Below are positions 9,998 through 17,215 of a stretch of DNA of 64,000 bases, one piece after another. Source of the stretch: a virus. Within the stretch, counting starts at the first letter, position 1. Every line of letters starts with the position of its first letter. The notes beneath the pieces are model-generated. The model saw nothing but the letters and a program-made list of their open reading frames with translations. It searched no databases and was not told where the DNA came from. The DNA lies in the IMG/VR virus record IMGVR_UViG_3300037487_001316, positions 1 to 64,000 of that record. The stretch is one strand, 5' to 3'. The position numbers were made by a program, and so were the translations under genes.

Positions 9998-10885
9998 ATG
10001 ATTTTAAGAAATATATTGTTATGTGTGTTGGTATTGTTTGCCCCGTATTGCTGGGCATCCTTACCGAACGAATTTTTTGTTTATACGCCACATGCTGGTG
10101 GTAAAGATGCTGTGTGCAGGGTAATATTTAAGTTATATGCTGAAAAATATTTAGCAAATCCTGTATTTATAACTAAACAAGGTGCATCTGGATTAATTGC
10201 AATGGAAGAAATGCTGAAGGATAAGAAATTTTCTGTTCTTTGTTCAGGAAACTCGGAGAGTATGTTCAATAATGAACAATATCCGGGGCACGAGGAATCA
10301 CACAAATTATTAATGTTGGTATCAACTACAGCTCAGGTAACAACTGGTTTTTACACGGGGGTTAATAATCCTGCAAACGATATAAGAGAGTTATTAAAAA
10401 CATCGAAGCTAATAAAGGTGGGGTATCATACAAATGGTACTAAGTTCATAGCCCAGGTAGCATTTAAGGATTATCCGATAATGTGGGTACCCTATAAGAC
10501 ACCCGGGGACTCTCTGCCATCGTTAATAGACGGCTCGCTCGATTTATATACCGACGGTGGTTCTTTGGATATATTAGTTAAAGGGGGGAAAATAAAAAGT
10601 ATAGGACATATAAATGGTGCCGATAGTACATCCGGTCCTGATGTGACTAAAGATTTCCCCGACGCGGCAAAAATTAAGAGTATTCTTGCAATTTCGACTT
10701 CTTTATTAAACAACATGAAAGACATTGAGGAATTGAATCAACGGCTCAAGCCCTTAATCTATCATCCCGACGTTGTGAAGATCTTATCTGATTATGCTGG
10801 TATACCTTATTGGCTATCTGTGAAAGATTCGAATGATCTTATTATCTATATGAGAAGCAAATATAAATTGCTTGGTAACAGATGA
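9998..10885 (+). CDS. Bug/TctC-type periplasmic binding protein, copy 2
   Basis: A 295-residue paralogue of the gene at 5488, with a signal peptide (cleavage probably after CWA) and the family loop FITKQGASGLIAMEEML. A run of DNA around 10199 is nearly identical to 5710 in copy 1 (both encode AMEEMLKDKKFSVLCSG), so the duplication seems fairly recent or the copies still recombine. SD-like AGGAG lies before the ATG. Its TGA overlaps the start of the paired PP-loop gene at 10882. Confidence 0.8.
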   Translation: MILRNILLCVLVLFAPYCWASLPNEFFVYTPHAGGKDAVCRVIFKLYAEKYLANPVFITKQGASGLIAMEEMLKDKKFSVLCSGNSESMFNNEQYPGHEESHKLLMLVSTTAQVTTGFYTGVNNPANDIRELLKTSKLIKVGYHTNGTKFIAQVAFKDYPIMWVPYKTPGDSLPSLIDGSLDLYTDGGSLDILVKGGKIKSIGHINGADSTSGPDVTKDFPDAAKIKSILAISTSLLNNMKDIEELNQRLKPLIYHPDVVKILSDYAGIPYWLSVKDSNDLIIYMRSKYKLLGNR

Positions 10886-12096
10886 CAATATTATCTTTAA
10901 CAAAACACAAGAGATTGGGGCATTATAGGGCGGGCAGCAAAATATTTTTTAATAAAATTGATGCAGTATATTATGCCACTGAACAACTGAAGGAAGGGAA
11001 CGATCATTCCGTCTACTGGGAATTTAATAAGGATATCTTTTCTAAATTTGACTGGAAAGATCCGATTAAACAATCGTTGTCCGAGTTATATTACTGCCGA
11101 GCAAAACAATTACGTGACAAATATGATTATTTGTCCCTATTTTATAGTGGCGGCGTAGATAGTACGAATATACTTCGTGCATTTGTTGATAATGGTATTT
11201 TTTTAGATGAAATTGTAATGTATAGGCCCGTGGTTTTAGAACCTTCATTTAATAAGGAAAGCACAAAGACAGATAATGTTTATTCAGAAATTAAGTTTGC
11301 TGCGATACCGTATGCTGAAAAATATGCTGATAAGAGAACAAGTATTAGGGTATTAGATATGTGTGACCCGGTTGAAAAATTTCTAACTAACGAGGAATTA
11401 ATAAAGCAATATTGGGGAATTAATAAATGGTTCTCACCAAATTCTATAGCAAAGACAGCAATAGGTATTTTTGATCCTCACTGGTATTCTTTATATGAAT
11501 CTGGAAAAACAGTGGGACATATTCATGGTGCAGAAAAACCTAATATGGAAATAACGGATAATGACGAATATTATTTTCACTTCTATGATTGGCTCTCTCA
11601 TGTGGTTTCCCCGTCATTTGATACAGATAGATCATTAATAATAGAAAATCATCAATTTATTGAACCATTTTATTGGACACCGGATGTGCCCGAATTAGTT
11701 ATCAAGCAGTGTCAAACAATTAAAGAAGCGTGCCAAGATCCGGCAGTTAAACAGGTATTTAAAACACACCAAAAGTTAGATGCCGGTGCCAATCGCCGCA
11801 AATTTACAAATTCGGCCCTATATTCGCCAGATATATTAGCAGTAAGAGAAATGTTCAATGCTGAAAAGCACGGTCTCGGGTTACATGCACCACAAATGGA
11901 CTGGTTCTATAAGTACATGTCTAAACCAGTTCTTGATAGATTTTGGGGTATTGTCACTGACATACGAAGAGAGGTTGACGGAAGATTTTTCATGACAACC
12001 CTGCCATCGGGGCCCGTATTAGTAATGAACACGGGCGACGCCCCGACAAAAAAATGGATGTTTCGACATGCTACGTCAGACCCTTATTTTCTGTAG
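10882..12096 (+). CDS. PP-loop ATP pyrophosphatase, paralogue 6 (long form)
   Basis: A 404-residue protein with LFYSGGVDSTNILRAF (PP-loop about residues 89-94), the closest relative of the gene at 6383. Both directly follow a Bug-type binding protein, so binding protein plus long PP-loop protein forms a duplicated unit. It has no signal peptide, so it should be cytoplasmic while its partner is exported. Last gene of the cluster. Confidence 0.7.
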   Translation: MTILSLTKHKRLGHYRAGSKIFFNKIDAVYYATEQLKEGNDHSVYWEFNKDIFSKFDWKDPIKQSLSELYYCRAKQLRDKYDYLSLFYSGGVDSTNILRAFVDNGIFLDEIVMYRPVVLEPSFNKESTKTDNVYSEIKFAAIPYAEKYADKRTSIRVLDMCDPVEKFLTNEELIKQYWGINKWFSPNSIAKTAIGIFDPHWYSLYESGKTVGHIHGAEKPNMEITDNDEYYFHFYDWLSHVVSPSFDTDRSLIIENHQFIEPFYWTPDVPELVIKQCQTIKEACQDPAVKQVFKTHQKLDAGANRRKFTNSALYSPDILAVREMFNAEKHGLGLHAPQMDWFYKYMSKPVLDRFWGIVTDIRREVDGRFFMTTLPSGPVLVMNTGDAPTKKWMFRHATSDPYFL

Positions 12097-12125
12097 GTGA
12101 ATTTGGAAAATAAAATATCGATCAA

Positions 12126-12133
12126 GATAAATA
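12126..12133 (+). promoter_or_regulatory. Late promoter motif GATAAATA before spanin genes
   Basis: GATAAATA matches the T4-type late -10 octamer TATAAATA except for the first base. It lies 28 bases upstream of the spanin gene at 12162. Late expression suits a lysis function. Confidence 0.5.
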
Positions 12134-12161
12134 TTATTATAATTTAACATATGGGAATATT

Positions 12162-12566
12162 ATGGGTGTTGTGGCAATATTGTTAAAAAATAAAAGTTTG
12201 GTTATGATGGGTATTCTGTTATTAGCACTCGCCGGATCAAGTATCAGAATTAAGATACTGAAAAGTGATGTGGCAACTGTAACAGCAAAAGCCGAGGTAT
12301 TAGCTGGGGAATTGGAAGTTTCTCAAGCATCGGTAAGGAGTCTGCAACAGGCTATAAAAGATCAGAATTCGGCAATTGATAAATTGAAGGAGGATAGCGA
12401 CAAGCGTTTCGCCAAGCATCAAGCAGAAGTGAACAAGGCAAAGGCTGTTGCTGCATCCTATAAGAAACAAGCAGAACAAATAATGATTAGCAAAGTTCCA
12501 CCCGACCAGTCTAATTGTGACGCAGCAAATAATCTCTTTAATGGAGAACTGCAAAATGCAAAATAA
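12162..12566 (+). CDS. Inner-membrane spanin, Rz-like
   Basis: A 134-residue protein with one N-terminal membrane segment (about residues 12-26) followed by a long coiled coil (about residues 35-100, regular heptads, many E/K/Q). This is the architecture of Rz-type i-spanins, which link to an outer-membrane lipoprotein to fuse the membranes at lysis. Assignment rests on topology and on the overlapping lipoprotein gene at 12556. No holin or endolysin is seen nearby. Confidence 0.65.
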   Translation: MGVVAILLKNKSLVMMGILLLALAGSSIRIKILKSDVATVTAKAEVLAGELEVSQASVRSLQQAIKDQNSAIDKLKEDSDKRFAKHQAEVNKAKAVAASYKKQAEQIMISKVPPDQSNCDAANNLFNGELQNAK

Positions 12567-12825
12567 TATCATAATAGTTTCGGTTATTTTGTTAGCAGGC
12601 TGTGCTACTACCGAGCCAGTTATTAATACTGTTATACAACGTGTAGAAGTTCCGATTGCCGTACCATGTAAAGCAGTAGTTCCTGTGAAACCAGATTTTA
12701 ATTTTGATAAATTAAAAGCAGAACAGACGGTATTTGATAAGACAAAAGCATTGTTGGCAGATAGAAAATTACACTTAGGTTATGAAGGCGAATTATTAGC
12801 CGCATTAACTTCTTGTATAAAGTAA
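12556..12825 (+). CDS. Outer-membrane spanin lipoprotein, Rz1-like
   Basis: Starting at the ATG at 12556 gives 89 residues with a lipoprotein signal (VILLAGC, lipobox at residues 11-15) followed by a Pro/Val-rich segment. It overlaps the end of the Rz-like gene in another frame, the typical Rz/Rz1 arrangement. Longer than lambda Rz1 and less proline-rich, so the identity is by context. Confidence 0.65.
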   Translation: MQNNIIIVSVILLAGCATTEPVINTVIQRVEVPIAVPCKAVVPVKPDFNFDKLKAEQTVFDKTKALLADRKLHLGYEGELLAALTSCIK

Positions 12826-12837
12826 CTAAATATAAGA

Positions 12838-12949
12838 GTTACCGTATAGAATATATCATAAATTAGCTACCATAAAGAAATGGATGAACGGTCCCAGGCA
12901 CCAAATGGTTGCCCTTTTTAATTTATGGAACTATACTCTATAGGGTAAC
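12838..12949 (+). ncRNA. Structured RNA element upstream of release factor
   Basis: Ends pair as GTTACC/GGTAAC, TATAGA/TCTATA and ATAAATT/AATTTAT, closing a region with a CCAT-AAAGAA-ATGG hairpin and a GGC-ACC/GGT-TGCC hairpin. The first hairpin resembles GCAT-AAAGA-ATGC at 16485. It ends 17 bases before the release factor start, so it could be a cis-regulator or a separate small RNA. No known class is recognised. Confidence 0.4.
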
Positions 12950-12966
12950 AACTTTTGGAGAAAGTA

Positions 12967-13638
12967 ATGAAAAGAGTAATAGAAATTCGAGCCGCAGAGG
13001 GCGGCGAAGATAGCAAGCTATTTACGATAGATTTGGCGCAGGCCTATATCCGCATGGCCACTCGTGTTGGGTGAACTAACCGCCTGATAAATGAATGCTC
13101 GGGACAGATAGAGATAGAAGTTCAGGGTGTTGATTTATCTGATTTGGATAATGAATCTGGTGGTCTGAGGCTGCAACGATGTCCCCCGACCGAGCGGAAA
13201 GGTCGGGTACACACTTCTACAGTCACGGTGGCGATTATAGATCCGTCTATTCGTATACCTGTTGTTCAAGATGAAGACTTGAAAGTAGAATGGTACTCGG
13301 GCACCGGCGCCGGTGGTCAACATAAAAATAAAAAACAGTGCTCTTGTCGAATAACTCATATCTCCACAGGTGCAATTGCTACCGCACAAACCAGAGAAAG
13401 AACCAATAGTTATAAGTTAGCAAGAGCCGATATCGAAAAGCGTATTATCGAGCAGCAGGTAGCAATAGCAAATAAACATATATCCGTTGATCGAAAACAG
13501 CAGGTCGGTTCTGGTATGCGAGGCGATAAAGTAAGGACAATACGATTCCAAGATAATAGTGTGGTTGATCATATTACTGGGAAACGGACTACGGCTGAGA
13601 AGTTCATGAAGGGCAATATGGATCTACTTTGGCCATAA
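12967..13638 (+). CDS. RF1-like peptide chain release factor with in-frame TGA
   Basis: A 224-codon frame with SD GGAG 8 bases before the ATG. It has the class I release-factor start (EIRAAEGGEDSKLF), a codon-recognition loop CPPTERKGRVHTS with a PxT-type tripeptide (RF1 type, reading UAA/UAG, as opposed to SPF of RF2), and the catalytic loop GAGGQHKNK. The N-terminal domain of host RFs is missing, as in other short phage or rescue-type RFs. Codon 36 (13072-13074) is TGA, in the column where RF1 proteins carry Trp (AxRRW). The product needs readthrough or a corrected base; internal initiation at 13144 would lose the first part of the RF domain. Confidence 0.75.
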
Positions 13639-13676
13639 TAGTAGCAAGCCATAAAATACAGTGAATACCGCTTGAT

Positions 13677-13829
13677 TTGATAAACTATGAAATAAAAAGT
13701 TCTTATACATGGAATAGAATTGGCAAAGACTTAAATCTGGAAGAAATCAACAAGGCTAAGCTACGATTTGCTAAAAACCAGGGGTATGACGTGATTCTTG
13801 TATTAGATCACATTGAAATTATACAATAG
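13677..13829 (+). CDS. Possible small protein (TTG start)
   Basis: A 50-residue frame, INYEIKSSYTWNRIGKDL through DHIEIIQ, with protein-like composition (alternating charged and hydrophobic residues, GYDVILVLDHIEII). It has only a TTG start and no clear SD, so it may be a remnant of a longer gene. No family recognised. Confidence 0.3.
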   Translation: MINYEIKSSYTWNRIGKDLNLEEINKAKLRFAKNQGYDVILVLDHIEIIQ

Positions 13830-14048
13830 TTAATGTTTAGTGATATTACACCAGAGTATAGTATGAATTCGTTGATCTTATGTGGTAAGTATAGTATTAT
13901 AGAAACATACATATTGCAGTAGCTACACTGGAACACCGAAAGACTAATGCTTTAACCACTTTAACGTTGGTACAAGAGTTACTTAGGACCGGCCAGGAAG
14001 AGTAGGGCTACCGTGGATTCGAGCGCCACAATGTGTGTAAAAGAATTG

Positions 14049-14109
14049 TTGTAATCCCTTCGAAATGAAGGCAAGCAAGACGGGGATTCGAATTCCCCCA
14101 GGTCCACCA
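14049..14109 (+). ncRNA. ssrA: tmRNA acceptor piece (permuted tmRNA)
   Basis: A T-arm (GGGGA-TTCGAAT-TCCCC), the 3' acceptor strand CAGGTCC, discriminator A and an encoded CCA end at 14109, preceded by a CCTTC/GAAGG hairpin. Its acceptor partner GGGCCTG lies downstream at 14184, seven of seven pairs including one G-U. That order, 3' half before 5' half, is the circularly permuted arrangement of two-piece tmRNA. The 5' boundary is approximate. An alternative partner GGACCGG at 13986 pairs at six of seven positions. Confidence 0.55.
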
Positions 14110-14183
14110 TAAAGTATATTAGAAGCATAGGTCAAGCCCTGTCAAGTTGTAGTTTAGTGAAGAACGCTGGTATATTTTATAAT

Positions 14184-14400
14184 GGGCCTGCTCTGGTAAT
14201 CGATTGCGTGAGATAGTAGAGACGGCAACACGGTAGATGACGACCGTAAATCGCATAAAAATCGTAAATGCAAACGCATATACAACTGAGTCTTTTGTAG
14301 CTCTTGACCTTTCGGCTCTTGCTGATAGCGATATGGCTATGGAAATGGCTGCCTAAGAAACACCAACTCCGAGGTAGAAAGACCTTGTAACCAAACCAAT
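14184..14400 (+). ncRNA. ssrA: tmRNA coding piece with tag reading frame
   Basis: Begins GGGCCTG (acceptor 5' strand), then CTCTGGTAATCGA like the tmRNA D-region, a pseudoknot-like segment (ACGGT/ACCGT hairpin at 14230-14248), then an open tag frame from GCA at 14270 to TAA at 14354. The 28-residue tag starts ANAYTTES and ends MEMAA: Ala-Asn at the start and Ala-Ala at the end, as in tmRNA degradation tags, though unusually long. A hairpin (AGGT/ACCT) follows, then a terminator. The 74-base segment 14110-14183 would be the removed intervening sequence. Confidence 0.55.
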
Positions 14401-14401
14401 C

Positions 14402-14431
14402 AAAATAGGGATTTCGGTCCCTATTTTAATG
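14402..14431 (+). terminator. Terminator after tmRNA
   Basis: Perfect 10-bp hairpin AAAATAGGGA / TCCCTATTTT with a 6-base loop, ending in a T-rich arm. It separates the tmRNA from the porin promoter. Confidence 0.75.
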
Positions 14432-14441
14432 ATTATCAAAC

Positions 14442-14470
14442 TTGACAAACCAAAAATATCATTATATACT
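14442..14470 (+). promoter_or_regulatory. Sigma70 promoter of porin gene
   Basis: TTGACA at 14442, exactly 17 bases, then TATACT at 14465. Close to the bacterial consensus, so the porin can be read by unmodified host RNA polymerase early in infection. Confidence 0.8.
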
Positions 14471-14529
14471 TAAGAGGGTAGGTAAATAATTACTCGCTCA
14501 AAAGCGTACACAAAAAGGAAATATATACA

Positions 14530-15417
14530 ATGAAAAAATTAGTATTAGCGGCATTCTTAGCCGTGGCATCACTCGCAGCAACGGCTCAGGTCTCTGTTTA
14601 CGGGTTGGTTCGTGAATATGTTGACAACACTAAGGTAGGTAACACTACTGTTACTAGTATGGTTGATGACACAAGCCGTATTGGTTTCAAGGCAAACGAA
14701 GCACTCGGTAATGGTTTATCTGCTCGTGTAGTTGTTGAAACTGATTTTAGCGGCAATGATCCAGCATTAGGTGCAGACACTAAACTAGGAAATCGTCAAA
14801 GTACAGTTGGTTTAGCTTCAAAGAACGGCTCATTAGACTTAGGTCGTAAATTAAATAGTCACTTTTTAGCAATTACAAACAATGATGTATTTGATACAGA
14901 TTATGGTTCTATTGCAAGCGACATTCATAATGTTCGTACTGTCCGCAGCGGCAACGCAGTGTTCCTTAACTACAATTTAGGCCCAGCTTCGATTGCGTTT
15001 GATCGTACAGTAACTGGTGGCAATGAAGCAACTAGTTATAGCGGAACAGGTAAATTAGGTCCTGTTATTGCTACAGTAGCTCGCTTCGAACAAGGTGCAG
15101 CAAAGAGCACAGTATTAGCAGCACAAACAGCATATGCTGGTAATAAGTTATTCCTTAGCGCAAGTCAGGATGCCGATGTACTTGGTACAACACGCGGTAC
15201 CTTAGCAGGAATTGCTCTACCAGTATCGGGATTACCTTTAACTCTTAAAGGTTCGTATGGTGTAAAGACTAGCGATTTTGCTGCTAAGGTTAGCGCATAC
15301 GCAGTTGGTGCAGAATATGACTTATCTAAGCGTACTTCTGTAAATGTTGCTTTACGCAATGTTAGTGATACAGTTGATACACGCCAGTTCGGCCTAGGAC
15401 TATCACATAGTTTCTAA
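14530..15417 (+). CDS. Outer-membrane porin (Burkholderiales-like)
   Basis: A 295-residue protein with a signal peptide (cleaved after ATAQ or ATA) then VSVYGLVREYVDN, the typical first strand of Gram-negative porins of the beta-proteobacterial type. Further motifs are TSRIGFKANEALGNGLSARVVVETDF, a QSTVGL...LDLGRKL strand pair, and a last strand LGLSHSF ending in Phe for BAM recognition. It is slightly shorter than usual for the family (about 330-400). Flanked by its own sigma70 promoter, SD AAGGAAAT and a terminator. A phage-encoded porin could change host permeability or block superinfection. Confidence 0.85.
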   Translation: MKKLVLAAFLAVASLAATAQVSVYGLVREYVDNTKVGNTTVTSMVDDTSRIGFKANEALGNGLSARVVVETDFSGNDPALGADTKLGNRQSTVGLASKNGSLDLGRKLNSHFLAITNNDVFDTDYGSIASDIHNVRTVRSGNAVFLNYNLGPASIAFDRTVTGGNEATSYSGTGKLGPVIATVARFEQGAAKSTVLAAQTAYAGNKLFLSASQDADVLGTTRGTLAGIALPVSGLPLTLKGSYGVKTSDFAAKVSAYAVGAEYDLSKRTSVNVALRNVSDTVDTRQFGLGLSHSF

Positions 15418-15432
15418 ACAAAACTAAATAAT

Positions 15433-15454
15433 AAAAGGGACTTCGGTCCCTTTT
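15433..15454 (+). terminator. Terminator after porin
   Basis: AAAAGGGAC-TTCG-GTCCCTTTT, a 9-bp stem with a UUCG tetraloop and T-rich end, 16 bases after the porin stop. Confidence 0.8.
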
Positions 15455-15491
15455 CTGCTGAGTACTAACCGATAAAAAGGTAAATAACTTT

Positions 15492-15542
15492 GCTACACAG
15501 GGTAGCACCTAACAGACTTTAACAATTGATCGCTTAGTCTGT
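15492..15542 (+). other. Two hairpins in leader of zinc-ribbon gene
   Basis: GCTAC-ACAGG-GTAGC-type hairpin (15492-15506) and ACAGACT/AGTCTGT (15512-15542), just upstream of the SD of the gene at 15562. Possible translational control; nothing more is recognised. Confidence 0.35.
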
Positions 15543-15561
15543 GCGATGTATAAAGGAAAAC

Positions 15562-16446
15562 ATGAACATGTATCAAGATCGCTTCGCCGTGGCAATAAAA
15601 CATAACGGCAAAATCCTCCGTGAAAACAAAGACTTAGTCCACTTACCCTATGGTAGTGAATTCAGCGTATTAGTTAAAAACCTAAACTCAAGACGAGCAA
15701 AATTTACCTTACACATCGATGGCACAGATGTGCTCGATGGTGAAGAAATTATTGTTAAAGGTAATTCTGAAATAGAAATGAAACGTTTCATTCGCAACGG
15801 AAATATGACCGAAGGTAATGCCTTTAAGTTCATAGAAAGAACAAAATCTATTGAAGACGGCCCACGCGGTATTAAGGTTGACGATGGTGTTGTCCGTGTT
15901 GAATTTTGGTTCGAACAAGAACAAGCCGAAATTAAAGTTAAAGATATTTATTGGGAAAAACACCATTATAGAGATTATTATCCACAACCGACTTACTGGA
16001 ATACAACTGGTTTAAGTGGATCTAGTGGCGTAAGTGGATCATTGGGTGATTCACAGTATATGAATACATCGTGTGCATCAGCATTAAGAAATGTAGTAAA
16101 TCAAGTATCAGCGCAATCTGCTACGTTTAGTGCAACAAGTGCATCTGCTACTGCTGATCCGCATATGGGCTCTATATGTGCCGATAAAGGTGAAATCCCA
16201 GTGGGTGATATAGGTATTACTGTACCGGGATCTAAGGTAGAACAAAAGTTTACACCTGTATTTGGTTTTAGATCAGAACTCAATTCACATGTTATTATTC
16301 TAAGAATAGTAGGTATGATTGGGGCAGTTGAGGTAGTGGCACCAATTACTGTGAAAGCCAAGCCTAAGTGCTCTACTTGTGGAAAGATGAATAAAGCAAC
16401 ATCAGCATTTTGTTCCGGTTGTGGAACCAGTCTGACTCTGTTATAG
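15562..16446 (+). CDS. Zinc-ribbon protein of unknown function
   Basis: A 294-residue protein starting MNMYQDRFAV; the ATG at 15562 has SD AAAGGAAA and is chosen over an upstream GTG. The N-terminal half is a beta-rich domain (SEFSVLVKNLNSRRAKFTLHIDGTDVLDG). A low-complexity Gly/Ser/Ala stretch follows around residues 150-200. The C-terminus is a double-CxxC zinc ribbon (CSTCGKMNKATSAFCSGCG). It may be a virion or host-interaction protein. Confidence 0.65.
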   Translation: MNMYQDRFAVAIKHNGKILRENKDLVHLPYGSEFSVLVKNLNSRRAKFTLHIDGTDVLDGEEIIVKGNSEIEMKRFIRNGNMTEGNAFKFIERTKSIEDGPRGIKVDDGVVRVEFWFEQEQAEIKVKDIYWEKHHYRDYYPQPTYWNTTGLSGSSGVSGSLGDSQYMNTSCASALRNVVNQVSAQSATFSATSASATADPHMGSICADKGEIPVGDIGITVPGSKVEQKFTPVFGFRSELNSHVIILRIVGMIGAVEVVAPITVKAKPKCSTCGKMNKATSAFCSGCGTSLTLL

Positions 16447-16463
16447 TTGCTTAACTGAGACAC

Positions 16464-16559
16464 ACAAATAAACATATACCAAAGTAGCATAAAGAATGCG
16501 CTGTGAAAACAGAGAGCCTGGCAAGAGCGTTACCGGTAAGGCAATCTATGTTTATTTGT
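16464..16559 (+). ncRNA. Cloverleaf-like structured RNA A
   Basis: A perfect 13-bp closing stem (ACAAATAAACATA / TATGTTTATTTGT) encloses three short hairpins: GCAT/ATGC, CTGT-GAAA-ACAG with a GNRA loop, and GCCT/AGGC. The layout (long stem, arm, GAAA-capped arm, arm) is like the Y-RNA-type element at 32203, but T- and D-arm consensus is absent. First of three tandem elements. Confidence 0.45.
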
Positions 16560-16571
16560 ATCATCAGTATT

Positions 16572-16649
16572 TTTATCTATCAAGTATAGAGGTGTGTTAC
16601 ATACTGAGTACGAGGACGCTTGGAAATGAGTGGCTACTTGATAGATAAA
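16572..16649 (+). ncRNA. Structured RNA B
   Basis: A perfect 15-bp closing stem (TTTATCTATCAAGTA / TACTTGATAGATAAA) around a 48-base interior with a weaker CGCTT/GAGTG hairpin. It begins 12 bases after element A. No known class recognised. Confidence 0.4.
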
Positions 16650-16650
16650 G

Positions 16651-16707
16651 ATTGAGTATAAGAGTGTTTAAGCATATCCGGATTTGAGCCGGAAGGATTT
16701 ACTCAAT
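16651..16707 (+). ncRNA. Structured RNA C
   Basis: A perfect 8-bp closing stem (ATTGAGTA / TACTCAAT) around a TCCGG/CCGGA hairpin. It starts one base after element B and ends just before a TATAAATA motif. Confidence 0.35.
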
Positions 16708-16708
16708 A

Positions 16709-16716
16709 TATAAATA
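16709..16716 (+). promoter_or_regulatory. Late promoter motif TATAAATA
   Basis: Exact T4-type late octamer, followed by an SD-bearing (AGGAG) five-codon frame MTEQ-stop at 16743 that may be a leader peptide or a gene remnant. The next full gene starts at 16844. Confidence 0.55.
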
Positions 16717-16843
16717 CAGTTACAACTTAATAGGAGTACAACATGACAGAGCAATAGGTGTTGAATAATGGTCCGCCATAAAACTAATCAAATGTTAGTA
16801 AGTTAGAAAACAAATTTGATTACATTTTATAAGGACAATAATC

Positions 16844-17215
16844 ATGAATTTCATCATCAATAAAGAAGAGTACCTATGCACAAAGGCTGCATGGAACAAA
16901 ATTGCAAACCGTAACGCTACGGATCACATTTTTTACAACGCTCTTCGCGGACACGACCTTAAACGCGGTTTTAGTCCGGTTCAATCAGAAAACAAAATAG
17001 CAGCAGGTATAAGGCCGTGGCAATCTTTTGACGCAGCAAAGCATGACGCATGGTGGAAAATCCGCGACAATGCATCAATGTGGTCGCATGATACACCAGA
17101 ACGCAGAGCAAGACGCGAAGCGGAAGAAAAAGAACGAATCGATTCCTTAGGTAAAAAGTACGGCGCGACTTTTACACCGGAACTTATTACAACATTAAGG
17201 GAATTACTTAAATGA
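16844..17215 (+). CDS. Hypothetical protein
   Basis: A 123-residue basic protein with a repeated aromatic pattern (RPWQSFDAAKHDAWWKIRDNASMW) and a charged helix (TPERRARREAEEKERID). It has SD AAGGA and overlaps the next gene by ATGA. Not recognised. Confidence 0.6.
   Translation: MNFIINKEEYLCTKAAWNKIANRNATDHIFYNALRGHDLKRGFSPVQSENKIAAGIRPWQSFDAAKHDAWWKIRDNASMWSHDTPERRARREAEEKERIDSLGKKYGATFTPELITTLRELLK

Noticed and set aside
12838-12949. HDV-like ribozyme (GGTCCCAG segment)
   Set aside because: Only a short sequence resemblance; the nested double pseudoknot could not be built.
1534-13074. Selenocysteine as explanation for the two in-frame TGA codons
   Set aside because: Neither position matches a known selenoprotein column and no SECIS-like hairpin is apparent right after the codons.
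13833-13922. 29-residue ORF MFSDITPEYS...
   Set aside because: No SD, no family and a location in the tmRNA upstream region; left out as probably chance.
13986-14109. A single 124-base tRNA starting GGACCGG
   Set aside because: Pairs at only six of seven acceptor positions, lacks a proper anticodon arm and is too long; the permuted tmRNA reading explains more of the sequence.
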